64,000 bases of DNA from Hymenobacter mellowenesis (GTDB lineage: Bacteria > Bacteroidota > Bacteroidia > Cytophagales > Hymenobacteraceae), in the NCBI RefSeq assembly GCF_030581005.1, contig NZ_JAUQSX010000002.1, positions 310,001 to 374,000 of the forward strand, in the 5' to 3' direction. The position numbers were made by a program, and so were the translations under genes. Positions 7,899 through 16,016 of this stretch are shown here, in pieces. How positions within the stretch are numbered: the first letter of the stretch is position 1; every line of letters starts with the position of its first letter. The notes beneath the pieces are model-generated. The model saw only the letters and a list, made by a program, of their open reading frames with translations, made no database searches and had not been told where the DNA came from.

Positions 7899-8411
7899 CT
7901 ATTGGGGCTGCACCTGGGCGTGCTGGTTCACGTCGTCGTCTTTGCTGCGCTCGCCCGTCACCACGGCGCGTACGTAGCCATAGGCTTGCGAAAGGAAGCT
8001 GCTGGGCGAATCCCAGTACTCGGCCTTGTCGATGGTGATTTTCAGAACAGTGATGTGCGGGTCTTCTTTGCCTTTCGGAAACCAGGCGCGCATGGGCTCG
8101 CTCCACAGCTCGGCAATTTGCGCTTCGTCGCGGTAGGCATTGGCGCGTCCCGACACGGAGGCGTACACGTTGCTGCCGGGGTCGCCGTAGCTCAGGTTCA
8201 CCTGGCTGTCTTTTTTGATTTCGTAGACTTTGGCCGATTCCGAATCGGTGAGGAAGTACAGGGCATCGTCTTTGCCGGGCTTGATGGTGCCCATGGGGCG
8301 GCTGTGCAGGCTGCCATGCTCGTCGGTGGTGGTGAGCATGGCAATGCGCACGTCCTTGATTTTCTCGAACAGTTGGGTCAGGTCGTGGGTAACGGGCGAC
8401 TTTTCGGACAT
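7899..8411 (-). CDS. Pyridoxamine 5'-phosphate oxidase-like (general stress) protein
   Basis: The 170-residue protein (start at MSEKSPVTHDLTQL, ATG 8411) belongs to the FMN-binding split-barrel family often labelled general stress protein 26. Visible features are IAMLTTTDEHGSLHSRPMG near the N-terminus, ALYFLTDSESAKVYEIKKD and VNLSYGDPGSNVYASVSGRA. The C-terminal half has WFPKGKEDPHITVLKI and ends in a charged tail. Proteins of this type bind flavin or F420-like cofactors; the substrate is not evident. The in-frame upstream extension to 8558 overlaps the divergent gene start and lacks family character. It is divergent from the ACP phosphodiesterase gene and ends at a clear terminator. Confidence 0.85.
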   Translation of the reverse strand: MSEKSPVTHDLTQLFEKIKDVRIAMLTTTDEHGSLHSRPMGTIKPGKDDALYFLTDSESAKVYEIKKDSQVNLSYGDPGSNVYASVSGRANAYRDEAQIAELWSEPMRAWFPKGKEDPHITVLKITIDKAEYWDSPSSFLSQAYGYVRAVVTGERSKDDDVNQHAQVQPQ

Positions 8412-8540
8412 GGGAAAGGGGTATTGGGGAGGTGAAAGAAAGGACCACCGCTGCGGGCAGCCGGTGGCCAATGGGCTTACGGCTGCCGGCGGGTCGGGGT
8501 TGAATAAAAGCCCGGCCTTGCCCGTACCTTGCCACCCGCA

Positions 8541-9140
8541 ATGAACTTTCTGGCCCACCTTTTCCTATCCGGCGACCCTACCTCCGCTTCCTACGCCGAC
8601 GTGCTGCTGGGCCAGTTTATCGCCGACTCGGTGCCCGGCCGCCAGCTCGAAAATTATCCGCCCGGCGTGCAAACCGGCATCCGCCTGCACCGCGCCATCG
8701 ACACCTTCACCGACCAGCACCCCGTGGTGCGGCGCGGCACCCAGCGCCTGCGCGAGGCCGGCTACGGCAAGTACGCCGGCGTGATTTCCGACATGTTTCT
8801 CGACCACTTTCTGGCCCGCAACTTCCCCGAATTCTCATCCGAAAGCCTGTCCGATTTCACCCGGCGCGTGTATGCGGTGCTCCAGGCCCGCGAAGCCGAA
8901 ATGCCCCCCCGCGTCCAGCAATTCTTCCCGCATCTGGTGCAACACAACTGGTTGCTGGGCTACGCCGAAACCGAAGGTATTCGGCGCGCCCTCAGTGGCC
9001 TGAGCCGCCGGGCGGTGGCCGGCTCGGGCATGGAAACGGCCGTGGCGGAGCTTGAGCGGAATTACGCGGCGTATGAGGCGGATTTCCGGGCGTTTTTCCC
9101 CGAGTTGCAGGCGTACGTGGCCGCCAGTTTTTTAGCGTGA
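8541..9140 (+). CDS. acpH: Acyl carrier protein phosphodiesterase
   Basis: The 199-residue protein starts MNFLAHLFLSGDP and matches AcpH (DUF479). This cytoplasmic hydrolase removes the 4'-phosphopantetheine arm from acyl carrier protein, returning it to the apo form. Supporting blocks are GQFIADSVPGRQ, GIRLHRAIDTFTDQHPVV, YAGVISDMFLDHFLARNF and a C-terminal segment ending FRAFFPELQAYV. The His and Asp residues of NFLAHL, LHRAIDxFTDxH and MFLDHFLA are those expected for the HD-like metal site. Length is normal for the family. Its stop overlaps the stop of the convergent lipoprotein gene by nine bases. Confidence 0.88.
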   Translation: MNFLAHLFLSGDPTSASYADVLLGQFIADSVPGRQLENYPPGVQTGIRLHRAIDTFTDQHPVVRRGTQRLREAGYGKYAGVISDMFLDHFLARNFPEFSSESLSDFTRRVYAVLQAREAEMPPRVQQFFPHLVQHNWLLGYAETEGIRRALSGLSRRAVAGSGMETAVAELERNYAAYEADFRAFFPELQAYVAASFLA

Positions 9141-9860
9141 GCTGAACCATGCCAAACGGCCACGTTGCCAGCGGTACCGCCCGGGGCGGGCAAAGGGCAC
9201 CCTGCCTGCTTGGGCCAAGTCATCAGCGTTGCATTCGCATGGAGCGGTTGAGCGGACACGCTCGCATGTGGTCCGGACCGGGCCGATGCGGAGAAAACCG
9301 TAGCCAGCCGTCACTTGCTGCGACTGACCAAAGTTGTACAGTTCGCCGTTCTCCCAAGCGTGGTGGTAGTCGGAACATTCGATGCGAACAGCCAGCAGCG
9401 AGTCGAGCGTTAGCCCTGGGCGCAGAACGTAAAGTGTTCGAACGGTCCCATAATCCGGGTTGCCAGAGCGTTTGTATTCGATGGTAAGCAGTAATTCCGG
9501 CTCACCCTGCTTATCTACATTGGCCGTGTCCAGCATAATGGTGCGGCCGTACACTTGCGGCATCTCTGCCCAGGCACCGTCAGAAGAAGGTTTGTAAAAG
9601 ACAGATGCGTAGCCTTCGTCATCATGCGCAACAATGTATTTCCCAAATAGGAGGGTCGTGTCACGATAAAAAGAAAATGGCTCTTGCTGCAACGGAGCCG
9701 TTCCCGGTTGGGGCTTCCTGGGAATGGGAGCGAGAGAGGCCAACGATGGCCTAACGGACGGACGTTCTCCCTCTTCGTGCCCCGATTGAGGGCTGCAACT
9801 AATTGCCAGCCAACCTACGAACAACGCGAAAAAGCTGAGCCCGCGCATAACTGCACCCAT
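9132..9860 (-). CDS. Hypothetical lipoprotein
   Basis: This is a 242-residue protein with a signal peptide and lipobox (GWLAISC) near residue 22. Starts at 9860 (MGAVMRGL) and 9848 (MRGL) are both acceptable; I list the longer. The mature part has a Pro/Ser-rich linker, then a globular domain containing FYRDTTLLFGKYIVAHDDEG, MLDTANVDKQGEPELLLTIEY and four cysteines, two of them in the C-terminal CECNAD motif. I do not recognise the family. Base composition is lower in GC than its neighbours, which may indicate later acquisition. It is convergent with the ACP phosphodiesterase gene. Confidence 0.7.
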   Translation of the reverse strand: MGAVMRGLSFFALFVGWLAISCSPQSGHEEGERPSVRPSLASLAPIPRKPQPGTAPLQQEPFSFYRDTTLLFGKYIVAHDDEGYASVFYKPSSDGAWAEMPQVYGRTIMLDTANVDKQGEPELLLTIEYKRSGNPDYGTVRTLYVLRPGLTLDSLLAVRIECSDYHHAWENGELYNFGQSQQVTAGYGFLRIGPVRTTCERVRSTAPCECNADDLAQAGRVPFARPGRYRWQRGRLAWFSSR

Positions 9861-9867
9861 AGGCGAT

Positions 9868-9913
9868 AAAAAAAAGTGTTCCTGCAAGTAACCCGAAGGC
9901 TTTGCAGGAACAC
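9868..9913 (-). terminator. Rho-independent terminator of the SlyD-like gene
   Basis: The stem GTGTTCCTGCAA (9876-9887) pairs with TTGCAGGAACAC (9902-9913). On the minus strand it is followed by a long run of T (9868-9875 is A on the plus strand). It lies 24 bases after the stop of the FKBP gene at 9938. Confidence 0.85.
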
Positions 9914-9937
9914 AATCATTAAGAAAAGCCGGGCTGC

Positions 9938-10453
9938 CTAGTGGTGGTGGCCGCCTTCGCCGTGCACGTGGCCGTGGGCCAGCTCCTCGGCGGTGGCTTC
10001 GCGCACGTCCTGCACTTTGCCGTGGAAGTGCATCACCATGCCGGCCAGGGGGTGGTTGAAGTCCATTTGTACGGCCGTGTCGCCGATGCTTACCACCTTG
10101 GCTTGCATGTGGTTGCCTTCGTTGTCGGCCATGGGCAGGAAGTTGCCGGGCTGCAGCATTTCCTCGTCCAGCTTGCCGTCGATGAGGAATACTTCCTTGG
10201 GGATTTCAACCAGCGCCTGGTCGTCGTATTCGCCGTAGGCCTGCTCGGGGGTGAGGCTGAACTGGAACTCGTCGCCGGGGTTTTTGCCGTCGAGCTGGGC
10301 TTCAAACTCTTCGGGCAGGCCGCTGTGGCCAAACAGGAACACCATGGGCGAGTCGGCTTCGGCCGATTCGACCAATACTTTTTCCTGGTTTTCGTCGGTC
10401 ACGCTGAGGTCGTAGGTGATGGTGACGACTTTTTTATCGCTGATTGCAGCCAT
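9938..10453 (-). CDS. SlyD-like FKBP-type peptidyl-prolyl isomerase
   Basis: The 171-residue cytoplasmic protein (start MAAISDKKVVTITYDLSV, ATG at 10453) has the SlyD arrangement: a split FKBP domain with an insert-in-flap chaperone segment. Visible are FLFGHSGLPEEFEAQLDGKN, DEFQFSLTPEQAYGEYDDQ, VEIPKEVF, MDFNHPLAGMVMHFHGKV and a His-rich end HGHVHGEGGHHH. The tail could bind Ni or other divalent metals as in SlyD, though it is much shorter. The in-frame extension upstream to 10669 runs into the divergent intergenic region and is rejected. It ends at a strong terminator. Confidence 0.9.
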   Translation of the reverse strand: MAAISDKKVVTITYDLSVTDENQEKVLVESAEADSPMVFLFGHSGLPEEFEAQLDGKNPGDEFQFSLTPEQAYGEYDDQALVEIPKEVFLIDGKLDEEMLQPGNFLPMADNEGNHMQAKVVSIGDTAVQMDFNHPLAGMVMHFHGKVQDVREATAEELAHGHVHGEGGHHH

Positions 10454-10675
10454 GAGCAGGGAAGTCGGGCCGGTTGGGGCGGCCGCGGGATTAGGAGGGT
10501 GGTAAGAAAAATTTTCGGCAAGATAGGTACGCAAGCCCGGCCGAAAAGGCCGACTGGCGCAGCAAGTGCTCCGCGCGGGACCGGGCCGGCCGCGCAACCC
10601 CTGGCCCGGGCAGCCGTTAGGATTCAGCCCGTTTGGCCTGCTCCATTCCTTTTCCAACTTTCTTTCCAAAAACCC

Positions 10676-11842
10676 ATGCGCAAGCTATTTCCGCTGCTGA
10701 TTGGCGGCACGCTGCTGGCGGCCTGCCAGTCGGACCCGCCCACTACCCAGGACGAAGCCGTGAACCGCGAAGCCGTGGTGAAAACCGACTCGGCCGCCGC
10801 CAAAGCAACGGCCGCCGACACCATGGGCCTGCCCGCCGGCTCCATTCCCACCATCGGCAGCCCCAAGCTGCTCTTCACCCTCGACAACGCCCACAATACC
10901 CCCGACGGCCTGGCGCTGGCCCCCAACGGCCACCTCATCCTCTCCGTTCCGAACCTGGCCGACAACAGCCAGCCGGCCTCGCTGATGGAGATTGACGGCG
11001 CCAACATCACGCCTTTCCTCACCGACCTGCCGGTGGAGCCCACCACCAAAAAGGCCGCCCCCATGGACCTGGCCTTCGGCCCCGATGGCAACCTGTACTA
11101 CGCCGAAAACCAGTACGAAAATAGCAAGGATTTTAAATCGCGCCTGATGAAGGTGGAGATGAGCAACGGCAAGCCCGCCCGCGTCACCACGGTGGTCGAC
11201 AATTTCGCCCTGGCCAACGCCGTGGTTTGGAAGGGCAATACCATTTACGTGACCGACAGCCAGTGGGACCTGCCCGACAACGACAAGGGCAGCGCCATTC
11301 TCAGGTTCTCGCTAGCCGAGCTGAATAAGGGGACCGTGCACCTCAAGCCCAAAACCAAAGACCCGCACGTGCTGGCCATGTTCTCGACCACGGTGAACGA
11401 AACCGGCGTGGATAACGGCGCCGACGGCCTGGACTACGACAGCCAGGGCAATTTTTACACCGGCTCCTTCGGCGACGGCAAGCTCTATAAAGTGTCGCTG
11501 AAACCTGACGGTAGCCTTGCCAAACAGGAAACCCTAGCGCTGAGCGGCAAGCAGATTCCGTGCGTGGACGGCCTCATCATCGACCGCGCCACCGACAAGA
11601 TGTACCTGTGCAATTCGCGCGAAAACGCCATTGAAGTGGTGGACCTGCGTAATGGCAACAAGGTGACGACCCTGGCCCAGAACCCCGATACCGACGGCAC
11701 CGGAGGCAAGCTCGACCAGCCCGCCGAGGTACTGCTCAAGGGCAAGCGCCTCTACATTTCCGACTTCGACCACCCGGTGAAACACTTCGCCAACACCAAG
11801 TCGGATGCCCCTCATACCATGTCGGTTATCGACCTGCAATAG
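10676..11842 (+). CDS. NHL/SMP-30-type beta-propeller lipoprotein
   Basis: The 388-residue protein begins MRKLFPLLIGGTLLAAC, a lipoprotein signal with Cys17. A low-complexity linker follows (TQDEAVNREAVVKTDSAAAK), then repeated propeller blades: NTPDGLALAPNGHLILS, APMDLAFGPDGNLYYAEN, NAVVWKGNTIYVTDSQ, DGLDYDSQGNFYTGSFGDG, DGLIIDRATDKMYLCNSREN and VLLKGKRLYISDFD. This repeat style is that of SMP-30/gluconolactonase and NHL sugar-lactone or esterase-like propellers. Substrate cannot be told. It is probably anchored to a membrane facing the periplasm or the surface. A distinct but similar lipoprotein propeller is at 31091. Confidence 0.8.
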   Translation: MRKLFPLLIGGTLLAACQSDPPTTQDEAVNREAVVKTDSAAAKATAADTMGLPAGSIPTIGSPKLLFTLDNAHNTPDGLALAPNGHLILSVPNLADNSQPASLMEIDGANITPFLTDLPVEPTTKKAAPMDLAFGPDGNLYYAENQYENSKDFKSRLMKVEMSNGKPARVTTVVDNFALANAVVWKGNTIYVTDSQWDLPDNDKGSAILRFSLAELNKGTVHLKPKTKDPHVLAMFSTTVNETGVDNGADGLDYDSQGNFYTGSFGDGKLYKVSLKPDGSLAKQETLALSGKQIPCVDGLIIDRATDKMYLCNSRENAIEVVDLRNGNKVTTLAQNPDTDGTGGKLDQPAEVLLKGKRLYISDFDHPVKHFANTKSDAPHTMSVIDLQ

Positions 11843-12000
11843 CGCGGCTTAACTACCCGCAAAATGAATTTTAAATGAACCTAATTGCTTCATTAACAAA
11901 ATTTTGGCATTGACTAACAATGTTCGTCGCGCTGGGTTTAAGCAGTGTCCAGCTGTTTGAATAACTCTATCAATTCAATCCCACAAAAGCTCCTTCCATC

Positions 12001-13602
12001 ATGGCCAAAAGCCCCCCCAAGTTCGATACTCCTAATTCGCCCCAACCCGCCGACCTGAGCGGCGGCGCGCACATCACCAACTCTTCGGGCCGCCCGCTCG
12101 ATGACATCCAGAATTCCGTGACCGCCGGCCCGCGCGGCCCCGTGTTACAGGAAGACTACAATGCCTTCGAGCGCCTGGCCCATTTCAACCGCGAGCGGGT
12201 GCCCGAGCGCGTGGTGCACGCCAAGGGCGTGGGCGCGCAGGGCAAATTCACGGTCACCCACGACATCACGAAGTATACCCGCGCCAAGCTGTTTGCCAAA
12301 GTGGGCAACGAGTGCGAGGTGCTGGCCCGCTTCAGCACGGTGGCCGGCGAGCGGGGCTCGGCCGATACGGCCCGCGACCCGCGCGGCTTCTCGCTGAAAT
12401 TCTACACCGAAGGCGGCAACTGGGACATGGTGGGCAACAACACGCCGGTGTTCTTCGTGAAGGACGGCCAGAAGTTTCCCGACTTCATCCACTCGCAGAA
12501 GCGCGACCCCTATACCAACCTGCGTAGCAAAACCGTGATGTGGGATTTCTGGAGCCTGATGCCCGAAAGCCTGCACCAGGTGCTTATTCTGATGAGCGAC
12601 CGGGGCACGCCCTACGGCATCCGCCACATGCACGGCTACTCCTCGCACACGTTCTCGCTGATTAACAAAGACAACGTGCGAACCTGGGTGAAATACCACT
12701 TCCTCACCCAGCAGGGCATCAAGAACTTCACCGATGCCGAAGCCAACGAAATGGCCGGCCTCGACCCCGATTTCTCCCAGCACGACCTCGTGGACGCCAT
12801 CACGCAAGGCAATTTCCCGCAGTGGAAGCTGTTCATCCAGACCATGCCGGAGGAAGACGCGGCCGACTACAAGTGGAACCCCTTCGACCTGACCAAGGTG
12901 TGGCCCCACGCCGACTACCCGCTGCAGGAAGTGGGCGTGCTGGAGCTGAACGCCATTCCGGTGAACTACCATGCCTTTGTGGAGCAGGCCGCCTACACGC
13001 CCGCCAACATTGTGGACGGCATGGGCTTCTCGCCCGACAAGATGCTGCAAACCCGCATCCTGAGCTACCCCGACGCCCACCGCTACCGTATCGGCGTGAA
13101 CTACGACCAGCTGCCGGCCAACCGCAACCCCTTCGCCACCAGCCACTACCAGCGCGACGGCCATATGGCCCTCGGCAACAACGGCGGCCCGGGCGTGAAC
13201 TACTACCCCAATTCCTTCGGCGGCCCCACCGAGGATAAGACCGTGAGCGACCACGCCTACCCCGTGGAAGCCACCTTCGTGAAGCGCTACGACCGCAACG
13301 CCCCCGGCGACGACGACCACTACACCCAGCCCGGCAACCTCTTCCGCCTGATGGACGCCAAGGCCCAGGAAGACACGATTAAGAACATTGTGGGCCACAT
13401 GGCCGGCATCGAAGGCCCGAAAAAGGACGAAATTGTGGCCCGTCAGGTGGCCTTGTGGCGCAAAGTTGATGCAAAGCTGGGCGCTGGCGTAGCCGCCGGC
13501 CTCGGCGTGAGCGACAACGGCGCCACTGCCAGCAGCAACGGCAAAGGCAGCCACTACGCCCCGCCGCCCCCCGCCGACAAGGTGCCGCACGGCGCGCACT
13601 AA
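12001..13602 (+). CDS. katA: Catalase, heme-dependent small-subunit type
   Basis: The 533-residue protein is a monofunctional heme catalase that converts hydrogen peroxide to water and oxygen. The distal His is in ERVVHAKGVGA (His73), the catalytic Asn in VGNNTPVFFVKD (about Asn146), and the proximal heme Tyr in RILSYPDAHRYRIG (Tyr356). Other blocks are FSTVAGERGSADTARDPRGF, DFWSLMPESLHQV and YHFLTQQGIKNF. A C-terminal tail rich in Gly, Ser and Pro follows the catalase core. No signal peptide is seen, so it is cytoplasmic. The upstream gap (11843-12000) is AT-rich and should hold the promoter, but I see no clear consensus or OxyR site. It ends at a terminator. Confidence 0.97.
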   Translation: MAKSPPKFDTPNSPQPADLSGGAHITNSSGRPLDDIQNSVTAGPRGPVLQEDYNAFERLAHFNRERVPERVVHAKGVGAQGKFTVTHDITKYTRAKLFAKVGNECEVLARFSTVAGERGSADTARDPRGFSLKFYTEGGNWDMVGNNTPVFFVKDGQKFPDFIHSQKRDPYTNLRSKTVMWDFWSLMPESLHQVLILMSDRGTPYGIRHMHGYSSHTFSLINKDNVRTWVKYHFLTQQGIKNFTDAEANEMAGLDPDFSQHDLVDAITQGNFPQWKLFIQTMPEEDAADYKWNPFDLTKVWPHADYPLQEVGVLELNAIPVNYHAFVEQAAYTPANIVDGMGFSPDKMLQTRILSYPDAHRYRIGVNYDQLPANRNPFATSHYQRDGHMALGNNGGPGVNYYPNSFGGPTEDKTVSDHAYPVEATFVKRYDRNAPGDDDHYTQPGNLFRLMDAKAQEDTIKNIVGHMAGIEGPKKDEIVARQVALWRKVDAKLGAGVAAGLGVSDNGATASSNGKGSHYAPPPPADKVPHGAH

Positions 13603-13625
13603 GCAGGCGCGTTTTGAAAATTGTG

Positions 13626-13664
13626 AAATCCCCGTCGGCCTGCGCCGATGGGGATTTTTATTTT
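13626..13664 (+). terminator. Rho-independent terminator of the catalase gene
   Basis: The stem AAATCCCCGTCGGC pairs with GCCGATGGGGATTT (one G-U pair) around a four-base loop, followed by TTTATTTT. It begins about 23 bases after the catalase stop. Confidence 0.88.
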
Positions 13665-13674
13665 GGAATGGGGC

Positions 13675-13682
13675 TAGCTTTG
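13675..13682 (+). promoter_or_regulatory. Possible -7 element (TAGCTTTG) for the DPP-IV gene
   Basis: TAGCTTTG fits the Bacteroidota -7 consensus TAnnTTTG and lies 36 bases before the ATG at 13719. No TTG at the expected 19-base spacing is present upstream, so the assignment rests on one element. Confidence 0.4.
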
Positions 13683-13718
13683 GGATTCTGAATTCGTGTT
13701 TCTACTCTACTTTATCTG

Positions 13719-15887
13719 ATGAAATATTCCCTTTTCCGCCAGACGGGCCTTGCCGCTTCGCTGTCGCTGCTCACGGCCACCGCCGCTTTGGCCCAGAACG
13801 CTGGCACCCAATGGACCAAAGACGGCTACGGCTACCTCGAAGTGCGCCGCGACTCGGTGGTGCAGCTCGACATTCGCCAGCCCGGCCAGACGCGCACGCT
13901 GCTCAGCAAACGCCAGCTCACGCCCGCCGGGCAGACGGCCCCGCTGGGTGTGCGCCGCGTGGCGTTGTCGGATGATGGCCGGCTTATTTTGCTGAATACC
14001 AATACGAAGAAAGTGTGGCGCTACGACACCCGCGGCGACTACTGGGTGTACGACACCGGCAGCAAGCAGCTCACCCAATTGGGCAAAGGCCGGCCCGAGT
14101 CGTCGCTGATGTTCGCCAAGTTCTCGCCCGACGGGAGCAAGGTGGCCTACGTTAGCGGCCACAACCTGTACGTCGAAAACCTGACCGACCACGCCATCAC
14201 CCAGCTCACTTCCGACGGCACCGACAAGCTCATCAACGGCACCTTCGACTGGGTGTATGAGGAGGAGCTGGACTGCCGCGACGGCTTCCGCTGGAGCCCC
14301 GACGGGCAGCGCATCGCCTACTGGCAGCTCGATGCCAACAAGACGCGCAACTACCTCATGCTGAACACCACGGATGCGCTGTATCCGTTCACGGTGCCCG
14401 TGGAATACCCGGTGGTGGGCGAAGACCCCAGCCGCTGCCGCGTAGGCGTGGTGGCCGCAAGCGGCGGCGCGACGAAGTGGATGGACGTGCCCGGCGACGC
14501 CGTGCAACACTACATCCCGCGCATGGAATGGGCCGGAGCCAACGAGCTGATTATTCAGCAATTGAACCGCCGCCAGAACGAGAGCAAGCTCATGCTTTGC
14601 ACCGCCGCCACCGGCGCGGTGAAGCCCATCTACACCGAAACCGACAAGGCCTGGGTGACGGCCAAGGACGAGCCCGTGGGCTGGGACTGGCTGCAGGACG
14701 GCAAGAGCTTCGTGTGGGCCAGCGAGAAAGACGGCTGGCGCCACCTCTACCAGATTGACCGCGCCGGCAAAGAGAAGCTGCTGACGCCCGGCAACTACGA
14801 CGTGGTCAGTGTCGAGCGCATCGACGAAGCCGGCAAAACCATCTATTTCCTGGCCTCGCCCACCAATGCCACCCAGCGCTACCTCTATAAGGTGCCGCTG
14901 AAAGGCGGCAAGGCCGAGCGCGTGACACCGGCCGCCCTCAGCGGCACCAACGGCTACGAAATTTCGCCCAACGGCAAGGTGGCGCTGCACCGCTACGCCA
15001 GCGCCAGCAGCTACCCGGTGTCGGACGTGGTGGATTTGCCCACTCATAAGCGCCTGAGCGGCGGCGAAATGCCCGAGCAGGCCAAAAAGCTGAAGCTGCC
15101 CAAGCCCGAGTTCTTCCAGGTTAAAACCGTGGACGGCGTGACGCTGGACGGCTGGATGGTGAAGCCCACCAACTTCGACCCCGCCAAGAAATACCCCATC
15201 GTGTTCATGGTATACGGCGAGCCGGCCAGCCAGACGGTGACCGACAATTTCGGCACGGGCTTCAACCGCCTCTATCAGGGCAGCATGGCCGACGATGGCT
15301 ACATCTACGCCTCCCTCGAAAACCGCGGTGCCCCGGCTCCGCGCGGCCGCGAGTTCCGCAAGGCCATTTACCACAACATCGGCGCGCTCAACATCCGCGA
15401 CCAGGCCATGGGGGCCACGGAAGTGCTGAAGAACAAATGGGTCGACACCAGCCGCGTGGCGGTGTGGGGCTGGAGCGGTGGCGGCTCCTCCACGCTCAGC
15501 CTGATGTTCCAGTACCCGAAGATTTACAAAACCGGTATTTCCATTGCCGCGGTTGATAACCAGCTCAACTACGACAACATTTACCAGGAGCGCTACATGG
15601 GCCTACTGCCCGAAGACAAGCACTATTTCGTGGACAATTCGCCCCTAGCGCACGCCAAGAACCTGCGCGGCAACCTGCTCCTCATCCACGGCACCGGCGA
15701 CGACAACGTGCACTACAACAACGCCGAGCAGATGATAAACGAGCTGGTGAAAAACGGCAAAACCTTCCAGCTCATGGCTTACCCCAACCGTACCCACGGC
15801 ATCTCGGAAGGCGAGGGCACCAGCCGGCACCTGGCCGCTACTTACACTAAATTCCTGAAGGAGAACTGCCCGCCCGGCGGCCGATAG
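13719..15887 (+). CDS. Dipeptidyl peptidase IV-type S9 serine peptidase
   Basis: The 722-residue protein has a Sec signal (ends TAALAQ) and should act in the periplasm, releasing N-terminal dipeptides after proline or alanine. The N-terminal two thirds form the S9B beta-propeller, including DGTDKLINGTFDWVYEEEL, whose Glu pair matches the substrate N-terminus clamp of DPP-IV. The C-terminal alpha/beta hydrolase domain has the nucleophile in GWSGGGSS (Ser586), the Asp in HGTGDDNV (about 661-662) and the His in NRTHGIS (His693). All three catalytic residues are present and the length is normal. It stands alone between two terminators. Confidence 0.93.
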   Translation: MKYSLFRQTGLAASLSLLTATAALAQNAGTQWTKDGYGYLEVRRDSVVQLDIRQPGQTRTLLSKRQLTPAGQTAPLGVRRVALSDDGRLILLNTNTKKVWRYDTRGDYWVYDTGSKQLTQLGKGRPESSLMFAKFSPDGSKVAYVSGHNLYVENLTDHAITQLTSDGTDKLINGTFDWVYEEELDCRDGFRWSPDGQRIAYWQLDANKTRNYLMLNTTDALYPFTVPVEYPVVGEDPSRCRVGVVAASGGATKWMDVPGDAVQHYIPRMEWAGANELIIQQLNRRQNESKLMLCTAATGAVKPIYTETDKAWVTAKDEPVGWDWLQDGKSFVWASEKDGWRHLYQIDRAGKEKLLTPGNYDVVSVERIDEAGKTIYFLASPTNATQRYLYKVPLKGGKAERVTPAALSGTNGYEISPNGKVALHRYASASSYPVSDVVDLPTHKRLSGGEMPEQAKKLKLPKPEFFQVKTVDGVTLDGWMVKPTNFDPAKKYPIVFMVYGEPASQTVTDNFGTGFNRLYQGSMADDGYIYASLENRGAPAPRGREFRKAIYHNIGALNIRDQAMGATEVLKNKWVDTSRVAVWGWSGGGSSTLSLMFQYPKIYKTGISIAAVDNQLNYDNIYQERYMGLLPEDKHYFVDNSPLAHAKNLRGNLLLIHGTGDDNVHYNNAEQMINELVKNGKTFQLMAYPNRTHGISEGEGTSRHLAATYTKFLKENCPPGGR

Positions 15888-15938
15888 ATGGAATCGGGCA
15901 GCAATGCCCGGCTGCTACCAGCTGTGAATCGGTTTCAT

Positions 15939-15976
15939 AAAAAAGAGGCGTGAGGATTTCCCCACGCCTCTTTTTT
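15939..15976. terminator. Bidirectional terminator between convergent genes
   Basis: The arms AAAAAAGAGGCGTG (15939-15952) and CACGCCTCTTTTTT (15963-15976) are perfect, with A and T runs on both sides. They can serve the DPP-IV gene on the plus strand and the T9SS protein gene on the minus strand. Confidence 0.9.
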
Positions 15977-16016
15977 ATATCCATTATTTTATTCCGACCA
16001 TAAGCCGGCGGCGCCG

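Noticed and set aside
11843..12000. Catalase promoter and OxyR site
   Set aside because: The gap is AT-rich but I could not find a good TTG-N19-TAnnTTTG pair or a convincing OxyR palindrome, so nothing is called.
12145..13599. Long minus-strand ORF (484 codons) opposite the catalase gene
   Set aside because: It is the antisense frame of a clear catalase in high-GC DNA, with His/Val/Gly-rich meaningless translation and no start context. The same applies to the long antisense frames at 13707-15374, 17555-19312, 19451-21022, 45796-47514 and 61314-62822.
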